From Porphyra umbilicalis (Eukaryota > Rhodophyta > Bangiophyceae > Bangiales > Bangiaceae), in NCBI GenBank assembly GCA_002049455.2, contig KV919230.1, forward strand, positions 1 through 44,229: a DNA stretch of 44,229 nucleotides, in the 5' to 3' direction. This document shows, in pieces, positions 30,887 to 43,145 of this stretch. The notes beneath the pieces are model-generated. The model searched no databases. It was not told the DNA's origin and was given only the letters and a program-made list of their open reading frames with translations. Both the position numbers and the translations under genes were made by a program. The first letter of the stretch is position 1, and each line of letters begins with the position of its first letter.

Positions 30887-31553
30887 GCGGCGTGCGTGCC
30901 CCCCCCGACAAGACGGACGGCGGGAGGGCGAGCCCCGCCGGCGGCGTGCGGATGCCCGCCGGCACGACGCGGCGCACCTGCAGCGGGGAGGAGGCACGTG
31001 GGGAGGTGCCCGCCGGGGAGCCCTCCCGCGGCGACGGTGCCGCCCGCGGGGAGCCCCCCCCGCCCCCCCCGCGGGGACTCGCGGCCGCCCGCGGAGCGGC
31101 TCGGGTACACCTCCAACACGTACTTGACGAGGCTCCGGTACGTGCACACGCCCGCGTAGCCGGTGCCGTCGGCCGAGCGGACGGGGGCAGAGAGGATGGC
31201 GTGGGCGGCAAGCACCTCGCACGCGTCGTGGACGGTCGCGTCGGGGGGGATGACGACCGGCACTTGGCCGGCGACGAGCTCCCCGACCGTCGTGCTCGTC
31301 CAGGCGACTTCCAGGGCGGCCGCCTCGGCCGCCGACAGGGGGGGGGGGGGGGGCGGGGGGGGGACCGCGCCGGCGACCGGCGGCCGCCGCCATTGCCGTC
31401 GCCGCCACGGCGGCCGCTGCCGCCGCCGCCGCCGCCGCCGCCGACGCCGCCGCCGGCATCGCCGCCGCCGCCGCCGCCGCTGCCGCCTGCGGACGGTGGC
31501 GTGCCGGGCGGTGGCGTCCGTGCAGCCGCCCCGGCGGCGGCGCCGTCACTCAT
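29425..31553 (-). CDS. Protein with four CBS motifs (two Bateman modules), AMPK-gamma/SDS23-like
   Basis: The start chosen is the ATG at 31553 ([13 protein letters not shown]). CBS1 is about 31300-31125 (ELVAGQVPVVIPPDATVHDA...VCTYRSLVKYVL). CBS2 is about 30425-30265 (SLPSDAPLLRAVEIFATGIH). CBS3 is about 30215-30054 (VVSVGDGQTVISALATMHRD...GTLSLTDIK). CBS4 is about 29665-29510 (FVSIHGSTPLRIAVEKF...GVLSLTDLL). An intron at 30053-29827 (GTGCGC donor, CGCAG acceptor) joins LTDIK to YIFAKREHSL in frame. Four CBS units binding adenine nucleotides are typical of the AMPK gamma subunit/SNF4 and fungal SDS23, so an energy-sensing role is plausible but not proven. Low-complexity Gly/Pro linkers before and after CBS1 change frame at G/C runs (for example G16 at 31338-31353), so the exact linker sequence is unknown. 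Divergent from the SNF2 gene. Confidence 0.8.
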
Positions 31554-31588
31554 CGCGCCGCCCCCGCCCGACCGCTGCCGCCGCCACG

Positions 31589-31634
<46 letters not shown>

Positions 31635-32486
31635 ATCCCGCGCAGCCGGCCGCCCAGCCGCCGATGCGCGGCGCCCGATGGCGGCGCAGACGAGAGTGGG
31701 GCGGGCACGGGACGACTGGCCGCGCGGGGTCGGGCGGGGGGGTTGGGGGGGGGGTGGAGCGACGCACCGCGGCGGCCGCGACGGGGGGGGAGCGGCGACG
31801 GCGTCAGCCACCGGCCGGCGCCAAGGCGCCAAGGCGGGGGGGGGCCGCTCGCGGCCGCATCGTCCCGCCGCGGGCTGGCAGCCGCACAATCTTGTCCGTG
31901 CGCGCGCGGGGGGGACCGCGAGGCGGCGGCAGCACATGGCGCAGAATCTACGACATCAGCGGCGCCGCCGACTTGTGCCTCCAACTTGACAATGACCAGA
32001 CACTGGTACAGAAGAATTGAGATTAATTGAAGAGTCGCCATCACTACTTGCTATTGACCTCAATTCATAAAAAAAAAGTCCTCCCGCACGGGCTTGGCAA
32101 GCGGCCCGCGCGCTGGACGCGGGCGCGCCAAACGCCAAACGGCACACCGCGGCAACGTTGACAGCACCCCTCCCCCCGGCCTGCCATTCCCAGTGGCCGC
32201 CCCCTCCGTGCTCGTCCGGGTGGCCGCGGCACCCTTCACCCCGCGCCCGCCCCGCCGGCGGCGCCACCCCACACTCGCGCGCCACGCTGTCTACGGCGCC
32301 GCATTGACTGGCTGCGGCCATCCCTCTTTCGTATCCTGTTTCTTTTTTTTTGGTCGACGCGGGTGCATCCCCTGCCTCGCTACTGCCCCGTGGCCCTGCG
32401 TCCCCGCTGTGCGTGGGGGCCCCCGACGGCGGCCCTCCTGCTCCCGCGTCTCCCCCCCACTTTGTGTTCACCCTGGCGTCGCTACC
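31554..32486. promoter_or_regulatory. Shared upstream region of the divergent CBS and SNF2 genes
   Basis: The two start codons lie 933 bases apart on opposite strands. The CBS side is GC-repeat-rich (CCG triplets near 31580-31634). The middle contains an AT-rich patch near 32005-32085 with an inverted pair GAATTGAG/CTCAATTC and an A9 run. A bidirectional promoter is inferred from geometry only. Confidence 0.45.
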
Positions 32487-34060
32487 ATGAGCTCGGGGCC
32501 GCAGGAGGCTACCCGCCGGATTCGGGAGCTCCTCTCTGCCGGCGTGCCCGTGAACGACCCCCGGTGCGTGCAGCTGCTCCAGTACCTGCGGGGAGTGTCC
32601 CCGTCGGTGGCCACTGCCGCGCCGTCACAGCAGCAGCAGCAGCAGCAACAACAACAACAACAACAACAGCAACAGCAGCAGCAACTGCAGCAGCTGCAGC
32701 AGCACCAGCACCAGCAGCAGCAGCAGCAGCACCAGCAGCAGCACCAGCACCAGCACCAGCAGCCGTCTTCCTCTCACCCCCCGTTCTTGCCCCACGCGCA
32801 GCAGCAGCCGTCTTCCTCCCACCCCCCGTTCTTGCCCCACGCGCAGCAGCAGCCGTCTTTCTCCCACGCCCCGTTCTTGCCCCACGCGCAGCAGCCCCCT
32901 GCCGGCATTCCACCCCGTGACCCGTCGCTCGGCTACGGCGCCCAAGGCTACTATGGCGGCGGCGGGGAGCGAGATGGTAGCGGCAGCGGGGGCGCTGCCG
33001 GGGGTGGCAACCGCGGTGGCAGCGCCCCGCCAGACGACGGGGGCGGCGGCGGCCTGGGCGCCGACTTCTGGGGCGCCGTCTCCCAAGCGGGGCCGCCCCC
33101 AGACGCAGCCACCTTCCTTGCGCCCGTGACGACGCACTCGGCGGCCATGGTCGCCGGCGGCGGAGCCGACGGGCGCGGCAGCTACGGCGCGCCCGGCCAG
33201 TATGGTGGGGGCGGCGACGCTGGCGGTGGCGGCTACGCGGCGGCTGGACCGGCCTACCCATCGTCGGGCCCACTAGGGGGAGGGCCCCCTGGTGGGAGCG
33301 GTGGCGGAGGCGCGTCCCAGGCGGGGTCTGGGTTTGGTGCGGACGCGGTAGCGTCGAGCGGCGGAGGGAGTTTTGGGGTTAATGACCCTTCCTATGGTTG
33401 GTCACAGCAGCCGCAGCCGCAGCCGCAGCTGCAGCCGCAGTCGCAGCCGCAGCCGCAGCCGCAGCCGCAATCGCAACCACCACCGCAGCAGCAGCAAGCG
33501 CAGCAGCATCCACCGACGCGGCGACAACCGTCGCCGGCCCCTGACTTCCTCCCCCCTACCTCCTCGTCGGGCCCAAACATGTACCCGGACTACCCCGACG
33601 GGCGGTACGCCACTCCGCAGGGCGGCGACTATTCGGCGCCGCCAGCGGGTTCCCCGCCTCAGCAGTCTGCGGGCTACGACACTGGGGGGCGTACTGGGTT
33701 TCCCGGCGCGCCGCCGGGCTCCCGCACACCCACTCCGACGCCCGCTTCGTATGCACAGGACCACGTGAACCAGCAGCAGCAGCAGCAGCAGCAATTAGGA
33801 CAACCACTGCAGCAGCAGAACGTGCAGAATCAGCAGGAACAAGAACGCCAGAAACAACTGCTGCTGCAGCGACGACAACTGCAGCAGCAAGCGGATGTGC
33901 AGCAGCGCCGGCACCATGAGCTACGACAGCAGCAACAACAACTGCAACACCAGCAGCAACGGCAAGAACAGCAGCAGCAGGAGGGTCAGCTCTATCAACA
34001 ACAGCAGCGCTACCAACTGCATCAACAGCAGCAGCAGCAGCAGCAACAACAGCAGCAGCT

Positions 34061-34105
<45 letters not shown>

Positions 34106-35216
34106 GCCGCCGCCGCATCAAGGTCAACAACACCAACACCAACAGCAATCGCAACAACACCAGCACCAACAGCAATTCCAGCAGCAGCAGCAGCAAGGGC
34201 AGTTGCCGCAGCAGGAGCAGCCACCACAAGGAGACATGCAGCAGTGGTCGCAGCCGTTTGTCTCATCGGCGCCGCCCGCGATGAACTCTGCGTACGATGG
34301 GCAGTGGCAGCCCGGTTTTGACGGCTCGCTCGGTCCGCCCGCGGCGGCGCCTCCCCTACCACGCTCTCAGCACAGCACCCCCTCGATGCGGCACTCTGAC
34401 ACGCCACGGTCGGACACCCCCTCGGCGGTTTCCCGTGGTCACGACGGGGAGAGTCCGTCTTTTCGCGCGAGCCTCCCCGGGCGGCCGACAAGTGGGGGCG
34501 GCAACGGCGTCGGTAGCGTCGGAGGCGGCGGGGGCGGGACCCGCCCGTCCTCGGCCGGCGCGTCGGCCGCTCGACCGCCGCCAGTCCCTGGCAGTCCGTC
34601 GGGCGCCAGTGGCGGCAGCGGCGCGCCGCCACCACCAACGTCAGCGGCGGCGACGAAATCCGGGCTGCATTCCAACACGGCCGTCTCGTTTGGCGGCATT
34701 CACATCAGCGAAATCCTCCGTGACGGCGAGACAGCGGCGGACGTGTCGCGGTCGGCGCTGCTCTCCCGCGCGAGGCGGCTGCGTGCGAGCCGCGCGCGGA
34801 CGGCTGCAAAGCAGGCCGAAGCGGGCCAGCAGCAGCAGCTGCTGCAACAGGGGTCAGTGGGCGGGCCGGATGCGGGGGTCGTTGGTGAGGGGCGAGTGGG
34901 CATTGCGCCGACGGTGGGCGGGGAGGTTAATGTCGGCAGTGGCCACCTACCGCAGCCGTCAAGTGCTGCTGCGGAGGGTATCTTTCATGCCGGTCCTGCG
35001 GGGCAGCTGTCACCACCCTCTGGTTCGTTCGGGGACCCGCCTCGTGACGGTCAAGTGTCACAAGCACTGCCAAGGTCGGGGCAACCGCCGGGCTTTGGCA
35101 GTGGGTCATCCTCCGGGTGGCAACAAGGCTTGCAGCTGTCCTACGGTCCGGTTCAAGGCGGCGCGTCGGGACAACAAGCGGACTTGTCGCAGCACCAACA
35201 ACAGCAACAACAACGT

Positions 35217-35302
<86 letters not shown>

Positions 35303-38300
35303 GCAGGCGGCGCCACAGGTCATGCTCCAACCTGCTGCGTCGCAGGCCCCCCCTTTGAGCATGGGGCTGCAACTACCCGACCCACTGCAGCCGATGGAGC
35401 AGAGCTCGCAGCAGCCACAGTGGCAACCCCAGCAGCCGTCAGTAGAGTCGGCCTTCGTGCAGTACCAGGGCGGCGAGCAGGCTGGCCAGGGGCCGGCGCC
35501 GCGGCAGCAGCAGCAGCAAACTCTGGTAGCCCCGCGGTTACAAGCGCGGCCGGCCACCATGCATCATGGCGAGCCCGCTCCGTACGGGGCGGGGTACGCC
35601 GGCCAGCCGCCTTTTGATGGTGCCATGCACAGCAGCTCTGCCTCAATGCCGGGGGCTTCCACTTCGCCGTCGCAACCGCCGCAGCCACCCCTCGCGGTGG
35701 CGACGGCCAAGCCCGCTAGAACGACAAAGACGACTCAAGGCGGCCAGGCCGCGTCCCAGAACGCCGGTCCATCGCTCAAGGATGCTAAGCAATCACCGGA
35801 CGCCAAGTCATCACCGCCGTCCAAGGCCAAGGGCACTAAGGCGACCAAGGCGACCAAGAAAGCGAGACCACCGGCCAAGCAGTCGCCGGCAGGCAAGGCG
35901 TCTCCCAAAGTATCCAAGCCGGTCGTGGGAGCTGCGAAGGCGTCGCCGTCGCCGCAGCGTCGCGCGGCGGGGCATCCGCCCTCGCAGCCCAGCGGCCTGC
36001 GGCAGCTGGCGCCGGCTCCATCGGCGGGTGCGGCACCCGGTGGTGAGGAGTTACCGGTGCACGCCGCTGCTGCTCATTCGTACGGGTCGCAGCCGGGTGT
36101 GGCACCGCCGATTGTGTCAGCGACGTCGTCCGCCGGCATGGTGCCGGGCACAGCGGCGTTTGGGGCGGGCTCCGGGCTCGCCGGCATACAGCGGCCGGGA
36201 GAGCGTGGTGCTCTGGGGGTAGCGCCACCCCAAGCCTCGGTGCTTCCGTCCGTAGGAGGACCGTCCCTCGACCCGCATCAGCTGAGGCATTTGTACCTGG
36301 CGCAGCAGTACGCGATGCAGCGCCGGCAACAACTAGTACAGTCCCAGCAGCAGCAGCAATCTGGTCTGACGTCACAGACGATGGAGCAGCCTCATATGTC
36401 AGTGGACCAGATTGCGGCGCAGCTGGCCATGGCGGGTGTACAGGCTGCGCGGCCAGACGGAGCGAACGTTCCCGGTACATCAGCGACTACACAACCCGAG
36501 GCGCGCGGGTGGACGCCGCCCGGTGCCTCTGGGGGTCCCGAGCAGTTGCAACGCCTACGGCAGCAGCAGCTGGCTATGGTCCGCCAATTGCAGCAGCAGC
36601 AGCAGCTGCTGCGGCACCGGCAGCTGCAGGAGCGGCAAGCGGCGCTGAGCCGCGGCGGGGGGCTACCGTCCACCGCCTCGGACGCCCCGCCTGGGCAGCT
36701 CGCGCAGCTGGCGGCGACGTCCCAGGGCGCGTTGGCGACGCAGGCGGGCCACGCCGGGCAGCCGTCGCCTGCGAATTCCGCACCGGCTCGCGAGTGGGTG
36801 GACTCAGTGCAGCAGCAGGCGTACCAGATGCATCAGCTTGGGCTCTCTTCGGGAATGCAGTTTCAGCAACGGGGACACCCTGGAGCCCAAGGCGTTGCCG
36901 GCGGTGCGGGTGCTAACATGGCGCAGCAAGAGGTGGAAGCTCGTCACCGTCATCTCGAAGCACAACGTCAAGCTCGGCAACATCAACAGATGCTGTATGC
37001 TCAGCAGCGCGGGCGACATGACGACGAGCGCGCACGCATGCTTGCCGAGGAGCACGCGCAGGGTGAAGCGGAGCGTAAGCGACGGCAAGAGCAGGAGCAA
37101 CTCCGGATGCAGGAGGAGGAGCGGCGCCTGGCGGCCATAACGCAGCAGCAGGACCATGTGTCGCTGCAGGAGCGGGAGCGTGCGATGGTCGCACAATTAC
37201 AACGGCGGGACGAAGCGTTGCGGGCCGCTCGTGTGCAGGCGGGAGGTGTGTCGCTGCCGGACGCGCCGCAATGGGATAGGCAGGTGCCTCCATCTTCGAG
37301 CCTCAAGCCGTACCCGACGCAAGTCGGGAGTTTTGGGGGCGCGCCCCAGCCTCCGTTGCTAGCGCCACCCATTGCAGGAGGAGCTCGTCCACCGTCGGCT
37401 GCTCGGCCGCCAAGTGCTGGTCCAGGAGGCCCCGGCCGTGCGCCGTTGCCCCACGATGCGCAGTCTAAAAAGCGCGGCGGTGGGGTGCCGCCACGTCCTC
37501 CTGTGGGCCGCATCGGGCAGGCTGCCGGAGGGCAACCGCCACTGGGCCCGCCGCGCCCCGGTGCGGCCGTGCCCGGGCGGCCTCGGCCTGAGGCGGTCGT
37601 CGGGGCGGGTGTGCCGCCACCTCCGCCACCGCTGGTCCGCGGCAAGGACCCCGCCGGCGCCATAGCGCATGCCGTCGTGGACCCGCGCAAGGACCCTCAA
37701 TTGCTGCAGCCGCAGCTGTCGCACGCCCTAATCGCGGGGCTCATCGCTGATGCGGAGAAGGCCCCCGACTTTCGTCTGCTCGTCGCGGAGCGGGAGCGTC
37801 GGGTCCTTGAACGAATCTACCTGCGTATGGCCGAACTGCAGCAGCTCTCGGTGGAGCTGCCCGAACACATTCGCCGGCGGGCGGTGATGGAGTTGAAGCA
37901 GCTGCAGCTGATTGGCCTGCAGCGTGCCGTGCGGGCTTCGGTGACCGCCCAGGCGCGCCGGCTGGTCCTGTCCCAGACGTCATCGTTTACACCTGCGAAG
38001 CTGCTCGCGGCCGTCGCGCCCGCCGTTTCGGTGCTTGTGGCCCCGACGAACCTATGGGTCAATGGCCATGTGCCGCCCGGAGTAGGCAACATCCACCACT
38101 CGGAGCCGCATTATTATGGCCCGTCCCTGGGGCCCCCATCTTACCACTCGCACGAGATGGCTTTTGGGGGCCGCCAGCTAGCGTCGGGGAATGAGCCCCA
38201 CCAGCGGCTGCGACGGGAGCACCAGGTCACCCACCGACAACAGCTCAACGGGTTCCTCTCTCGGCTGGTTGGCGAGCACTACATCACCTTCCGGGAGCAC

Positions 38301-41300
38301 CAAGACGCCAAGCGCGCTCACCAGCGCCGGCTGCTCAAGGACCTAGAGCGATGGCATCGGGACCGGGCTCGAGAGGAAGAGCGCCGTCGCAAGCGCATGC
38401 AGCAGGAGCGCTTGCGCGCTCTACGCAACAACGACGAGGACGAATACCTGCAGCTGCTTCAGGACACCAAGAACACTCGTCTAATGCAGTTGATGCGGCA
38501 GACGGACGAGTACTTACAGAATATTGGCGCACAGGTGGAGCGCCAGAAGCGGACCGCGTTGGAGGAAGACGGAGCGCTCGGCGGGGACGACGATGAGGAG
38601 AGTCTCGACGGCGACGGCGACGCGGACAATGAGGACGACTCGCTTGGGGCGCTCAAACGCCGTCGTGAGCGCTACTACACCATCTCTCATTCGATCAAGG
38701 AGGCGGTGCACCAGCCTCAGTGCCTCATTGGGGGGAAACTCAAGCCGTACCAGCTAGAGGGGCTCTCTTGGCTCGTGTCGCTCTTCAATAACAACCTCAA
38801 CGGCATCCTGGCCGACGAGATGGGGCTCGGCAAGACCATCCAGACGCTCGCACTCATCACGTACCTGGTGGAGGTCAAGCGCATCAACGGGCCCTACCTG
38901 ATCATCGTACCGCTGTCGACAATGTCCAACTGGGTGCGGGAACTGGAGCGTTGGGCGCCGACCCTACAAAAGGTCGTCTATCGGGGGGACCCGGCGACGC
39001 GGCGGCGCAAGGTCGCCACGGAGATGGCGGCGGGCTCATTCCAAGTGTTGCTGACAACCTATGAGTTCGTGGTGCGAGACAAAAACGTGCTCGGCCGCAT
39101 CCATTGGCGGTACATCATTATCGACGAAGGCCACCGCATGAAGAACGCAGAATGTAAGCTGGCCATGACCCTTGGGGTCAAATACACTTCCCGCCAGCGG
39201 CTGTTGCTGACGGGCACGCCGCTGCAAAACAACCTGACGGAGCTGTGGGCGCTGCTCAACTTTCTCCTGCCGACTATCTTCTCGTCGTCGGAGAACTTTG
39301 AGACCTGGTTCTCCGCCCCCTTCCAGGCGTCGTCGCTCGGCAGCAACGCGGAGCTCAACGAGGAGGAGACGCTGCTGGTCATCAACCGCCTGCACCAGGT
39401 GCTTCGCCCCTTCCTGCTGCGGCGGCTCAAGACGGATGTGGAGAAGCAGTTGCCGGAGAAGGTTGAGTCGGTGCTCCGCTGCGAGATTTCCGTCTGGCAA
39501 AAGGTGCTCTACCGGCAGGTGCTCGGCCGGCTCGGCATTGCCGGCGGCGAGGGCGTTGCCGTGCGATCGTTCAACAACACGGTTATGCAGCTCAAGAAGA
39601 TTTGCAACCACCCGTTTCTCTTCTATGACGAGGAGTCGCTGCAGGCGTTGCCGGACGAGGCGCTCATTCGGGCGTCTGGCAAGTTTGAGCTCCTTCACCG
39701 CATTCTCTGCAAGCTGCAGGCGACGGGGCACCGGACGCTCATCTTTTCTCAAATGACGTCTGCGCTCGACTATCTGGAGACCTTTCTCGAGTCGGTTGAT
39801 ATCCGCTACCTTCGTCTGGACGGGATGACCAAGTGCGATGACCGGCAAGAGATGCTCGAGGAGTTCAACGCTGCGACCTCGCCCTACTCGTGCTTTCTGC
39901 TATCCACGCGGGCGGGGGGGCTCGGGCTCAACCTGCAGACTGCAGACACCGTCGTCATCTTTGACAGCGACTGGAACCCGCAGGTACGTTGCTCTGCTCT
40001 CACTGTGCTGGTCTTCTCCGTGGGCACCGCCTTGCCTCTGCTTTGTGGGCACTCTGATGGTCACCACACAGTTTCTCATCAACAAGTACTGTGTCTGTTG
40101 TCTCCATTCGTACGTTCTGGTTCTTGTGGCATTGGCATGGATTGTTACTCTGTAGATGGACCTGCAAGCGCAAGACCGCGCCCATCGGATTGGACAGACC
40201 AAGGTCGTGCGCGTCTTTCGCCTTATCTGTTCGGGGACCATCGAGGTCAAGATCCTGGAGGCAGCCAACCGCAAGCTGCAGATGGACTCGCAGATTATCC
40301 AGGCCGGCCAGTTTAACAACAAGAGCTCCGAGACTGACCGCACCAAGATGCTCAAGGAGGTGCTGCGAGCGCCCCGCGACGCCGACGACGATGTTAACGA
40401 CGCTGGGGATGTGCCCGACGATGAGGACATTAACCGGCTTCTATGCCGGTCTGAGGAGGAGTACACGCTCTTCCAGAAGATGGACGAGGAGGACCTGGCC
40501 GAGCGGGCTGCCGCCGCCGCCGCTGCCGTCGAGGCGGGCAAGTCCGCCGCGTCGACGACTCGCCTGATGCGGGACGAGAGCGAGCTCCCTGAGTGGGTCA
40601 TGGCCCCCGATACGGTGCGCAAGTCGGCCAGCGAGTTGGATGACCAGTTCATGCAGTCTCACGGACGGGGCCGCCGCAAGCGCAAGCCCGTCGTCTACTC
40701 GGATGGCGTCACCGAGCGGGAGTGGACGTCGGCCATCGAGCAGGGTGGGGACCCCGCTGAGGTGTCGGCCCGCAAGCAGCGGCGTGCCAAGGCGCGGCGA
40801 CTGCGGTATGAGCAGAGCCCGTCACCGTCTCGGTCGCAGTCGGCAAGCGAGTCGGAGCCAGACGTGCACGCGGGACTCCGGGCGCGCGCTGACATGTCAT
40901 CGAGCGACGAGCCGGTGGACGACGAGCGGGATCTCGACTTCAAGGACCGCTCCCGTCGGAGTGCAGGTGACAAGGCGGATGGCCGTGGCCGCAAGGCCGT
41001 GCCTGCCGCCGGCTCGGCGGCTGGTGCGTCCGGCGCGGGTGCTGCTGCCGCCGACCGGGCCGAGGAGGTGTGCAACCAGCGTGCCAAAGACGCTGTCAGG
41101 GCCGCTCCAGGGATGGACGACTCGACACAGGCCGCAATTGCGGCGGCCATCCGCCTGCGCGATTACGGTCTGGATGATAGTGAGCGGGAAGAAGGAGAAG
41201 CGGAGCTGGACGCGGACCCGAGCGGCGGCGGCAGCGGCTCGGGCGGGGAGGCTGTGCGTGTGGGCGCCAAGCGCCGGCGGGGGCGCCCGCGCTCCCAGGG

Positions 41301-42873
41301 CCCGGGCAACGACGCTCGCTCGCCACGGCGGGTGCCCAGCCACAGCCGCAGCCGGCGGCGGTCCGCGCCTCGCAGCGGCACCGAGGATGACAATGGCGAG
41401 AGTGGCATGAGCGGCGTGGTACCTGCCGCCGAACGGGCGGGTGCGCAGGCAGGTGGCGGACCGGCTGCCACCGGACGCCGACGTGGGAGCTCGGGCCGCA
41501 GCAGCACTGGCGCGGAAGTCGGGTTTGCCGACGGCAGCACAGCTGGCGACGGTGATATGGCAATGGGCGACGCCGCGGCCGCTGACGCCCCAGGCGCGCA
41601 AGACGGCGGAAAGCAGGAAGAGCGTGGCGCAGCTGCTCGGCGAGCGGCACGCCGCGCCTCGGCGAGCGAGGGCGAGGTGACCTCCACCCAATCCCAAAGC
41701 GCAGACGAAAATGACGCGCTCGCCAGCCGCCCCGGTGCCACTACCGTGGCTGACGTCCCGGGTGGCGCCGCCGCTGCGTCGACCGTTTTTGGTGGCACTC
41801 CCTCGCGGGGCGGCGCCCCTCTGAGCGAAGGCGAGGTGTCGTCGGTCGAGAGCGGGGAGATTGCGGAAGATGGCCCGCCCGACCATGGTGGGCGTGCTGG
41901 CGCGGGCGCGGGCGTGGGCGCCACGTCGACCAGCCGGGGATTTGCCGACAGGCCGGTACCGCAACTGGGAACCGCCGCCGCCGCCCCTGCAACTGCTGCC
42001 GCCGATGACGAGGACGAGGAGCCGATCCCTGTCCGGCGGCCGCGGCGGCGGAGCTTGTCGTCGGTCAGCGACGGTGAGGTGACGCCGGGGTGGGCCGACA
42101 CGGCGGGCGGTGGTAGCGGCCCGGCCGCGGGCAACAGCAGCAGCGAGGCCAGCGAGGGGGAGGTGCCCGACGGGCCGCTACGGACTTGGGGCGGCGGCCC
42201 CGGTGCGGGTGCGGCGGGCGCCGGCTTTGGCAACGTGGGTGGCTACCCTGGGGGGCTCACCGGTGCCGGGGTGGCCGCCCGGGACGCCGGGGTGGCCGCC
42301 CGGGCCCGACCCCCGTCGGCCAATGACGGGCGGTCGGGGCGCGGCCCCGCGGTCCGTGGCGGCCACAGCGCCGGTGGTGACGGCGGCGGCGCGCGGGGCG
42401 GCCGCGCCGTGCCCCGCCCGCGGTCGGTCGGCGGCCGCGCCTCGACCAGCGACGGGGACAGCGACGGGGCGCGCGGGGGTGGCGACGGCCGCGGGCGGCG
42501 GCGCTCCTCCCCGCCTCCGCACGGCACCGCCTCCCCCGCCCGCCCGCCCCGCCGCACGTCGCGGCGCTCGTCGGGCGCGAGCAACGCCGCTGCCGCCACG
42601 CTGTCGTCCTCGCCGGCCGCCGACGGGCGGCCGGCGGGCGGCCGGGGTGGGCGTGGACGGGGCGGCGGCGGCGCGGCGGCGGCGGCGGCGCTGCCGCCGC
42701 CGTCGTTGGCGGCGACGGCGTCCGTGGCGGCGGCAGCTGAAGACGGGTCAGCGTCGGCGGGCGAGTCGCAAGCTGCCACGGCCGGCGGTGCGGCGGCCGA
42801 CAGCGGCAACGGGGGGCGGTCCACCGCGCGCAAGGCGCGCCGCCGCTCGCGCAAAAAGTCCATCTGGTTATGA
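32487..42873 (+). CDS. BRM: BRM/SNF2-type SWI/SNF chromatin-remodelling ATPase
   Basis: Exons 32487-39983 and 40156-42873 encode 3404 residues. The intron 39984-40155 (GTACGT...TGTAG) joins DSDWNPQ to [15 protein letters not shown] exactly within a conserved motif. The N-terminal 1700 residues are Gln-rich. A weak QLQ-like [13 protein letters not shown] precedes. The HSA region (about 1905-1980, [20 protein letters not shown]) leads to the ATPase: DEMGLGKT (Walker lysine K2116), DEGH (2213-2216), [43 protein letters not shown] (2506-2513). A SnAC-like segment (about 2592-2650, [15 protein letters not shown]) assigns it to the Snf2/Sth1/BRM group. The tail has an AT-hook-like [10 protein letters not shown] (about 2873) and no bromodomain that I can see. 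It would slide or evict nucleosomes using ATP. The start follows a pyrimidine tract; longer upstream in-frame sequence looks untranslated. Confidence 0.95.
32627..32762 (+). repeat. Polyglutamine tract 1 in the SNF2 gene
   Basis: CAG/CAA codons with interspersed CAC encode an almost pure Gln/His run near residues 48-91. CAG and CAA are mixed in parts, which tends to limit slippage. Confidence 0.9.
32757..32888 (+). repeat. Three 45-bp repeats coding [15 protein letters not shown]
   Basis: Three near-identical in-frame units (14, 15 and 15 codons) follow the first Gln tract. High nucleotide identity suggests recent duplication. Confidence 0.9.
33768..34242 (+). repeat. Polyglutamine-rich region 2 in the SNF2 gene
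   Basis: About 160 residues consist mostly of Gln with His, Leu and Arg, encoded by CAG/CAA mixtures. Confidence 0.9.
35188..35309 (+). repeat. Polyglutamine tract 3 (longest pure CAG run)
   Basis: A long run of consecutive CAG codons (about 35219-35287) is bordered by CAA/CAG mixtures. A near-pure CAG run is prone to length change. Confidence 0.9.
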
Positions 42874-43145
42874 GGCGGCCGCAGGGCGGTGGTGGGGCGG
42901 TGGGCCGGCGTGCCGCGTCTGCTGCGCGGACGGGTGGTCGTCCTCCTCTTTTTCCCCCTCTTTTCTTTTCTTTTCTGTGTTGGTTTGCCTCTTCTTGTGC
43001 TTTCGCGGCGGCAGCGGGCACCACGTTTTTTCTCGTCCGCACGGCCGAGTGCACACACACCCCCGACGGACGCGACAGCGACCCGCCGGCGGGGGCGCTC
43101 CGCCAACGTGCGCGCGACGTGTCGCCGTGCGCCGGCGCCGTTTGA
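42874..43145. other. Convergent 3' region between SNF2 and RING genes
   Basis: This contains a T/C-rich tract near 42940-42990 after the SNF2 stop. No polyadenylation hexamer AATAAA is seen. The RING gene's 3' end may reach into it. Confidence 0.45.

Noticed and set aside
32363..32920. Alternative-frame Ala-rich ORFs around the Gln tracts
   Set aside because: CAG repeats read in other frames give poly-Ala and poly-Ser. They are shadows of the SNF2 gene.
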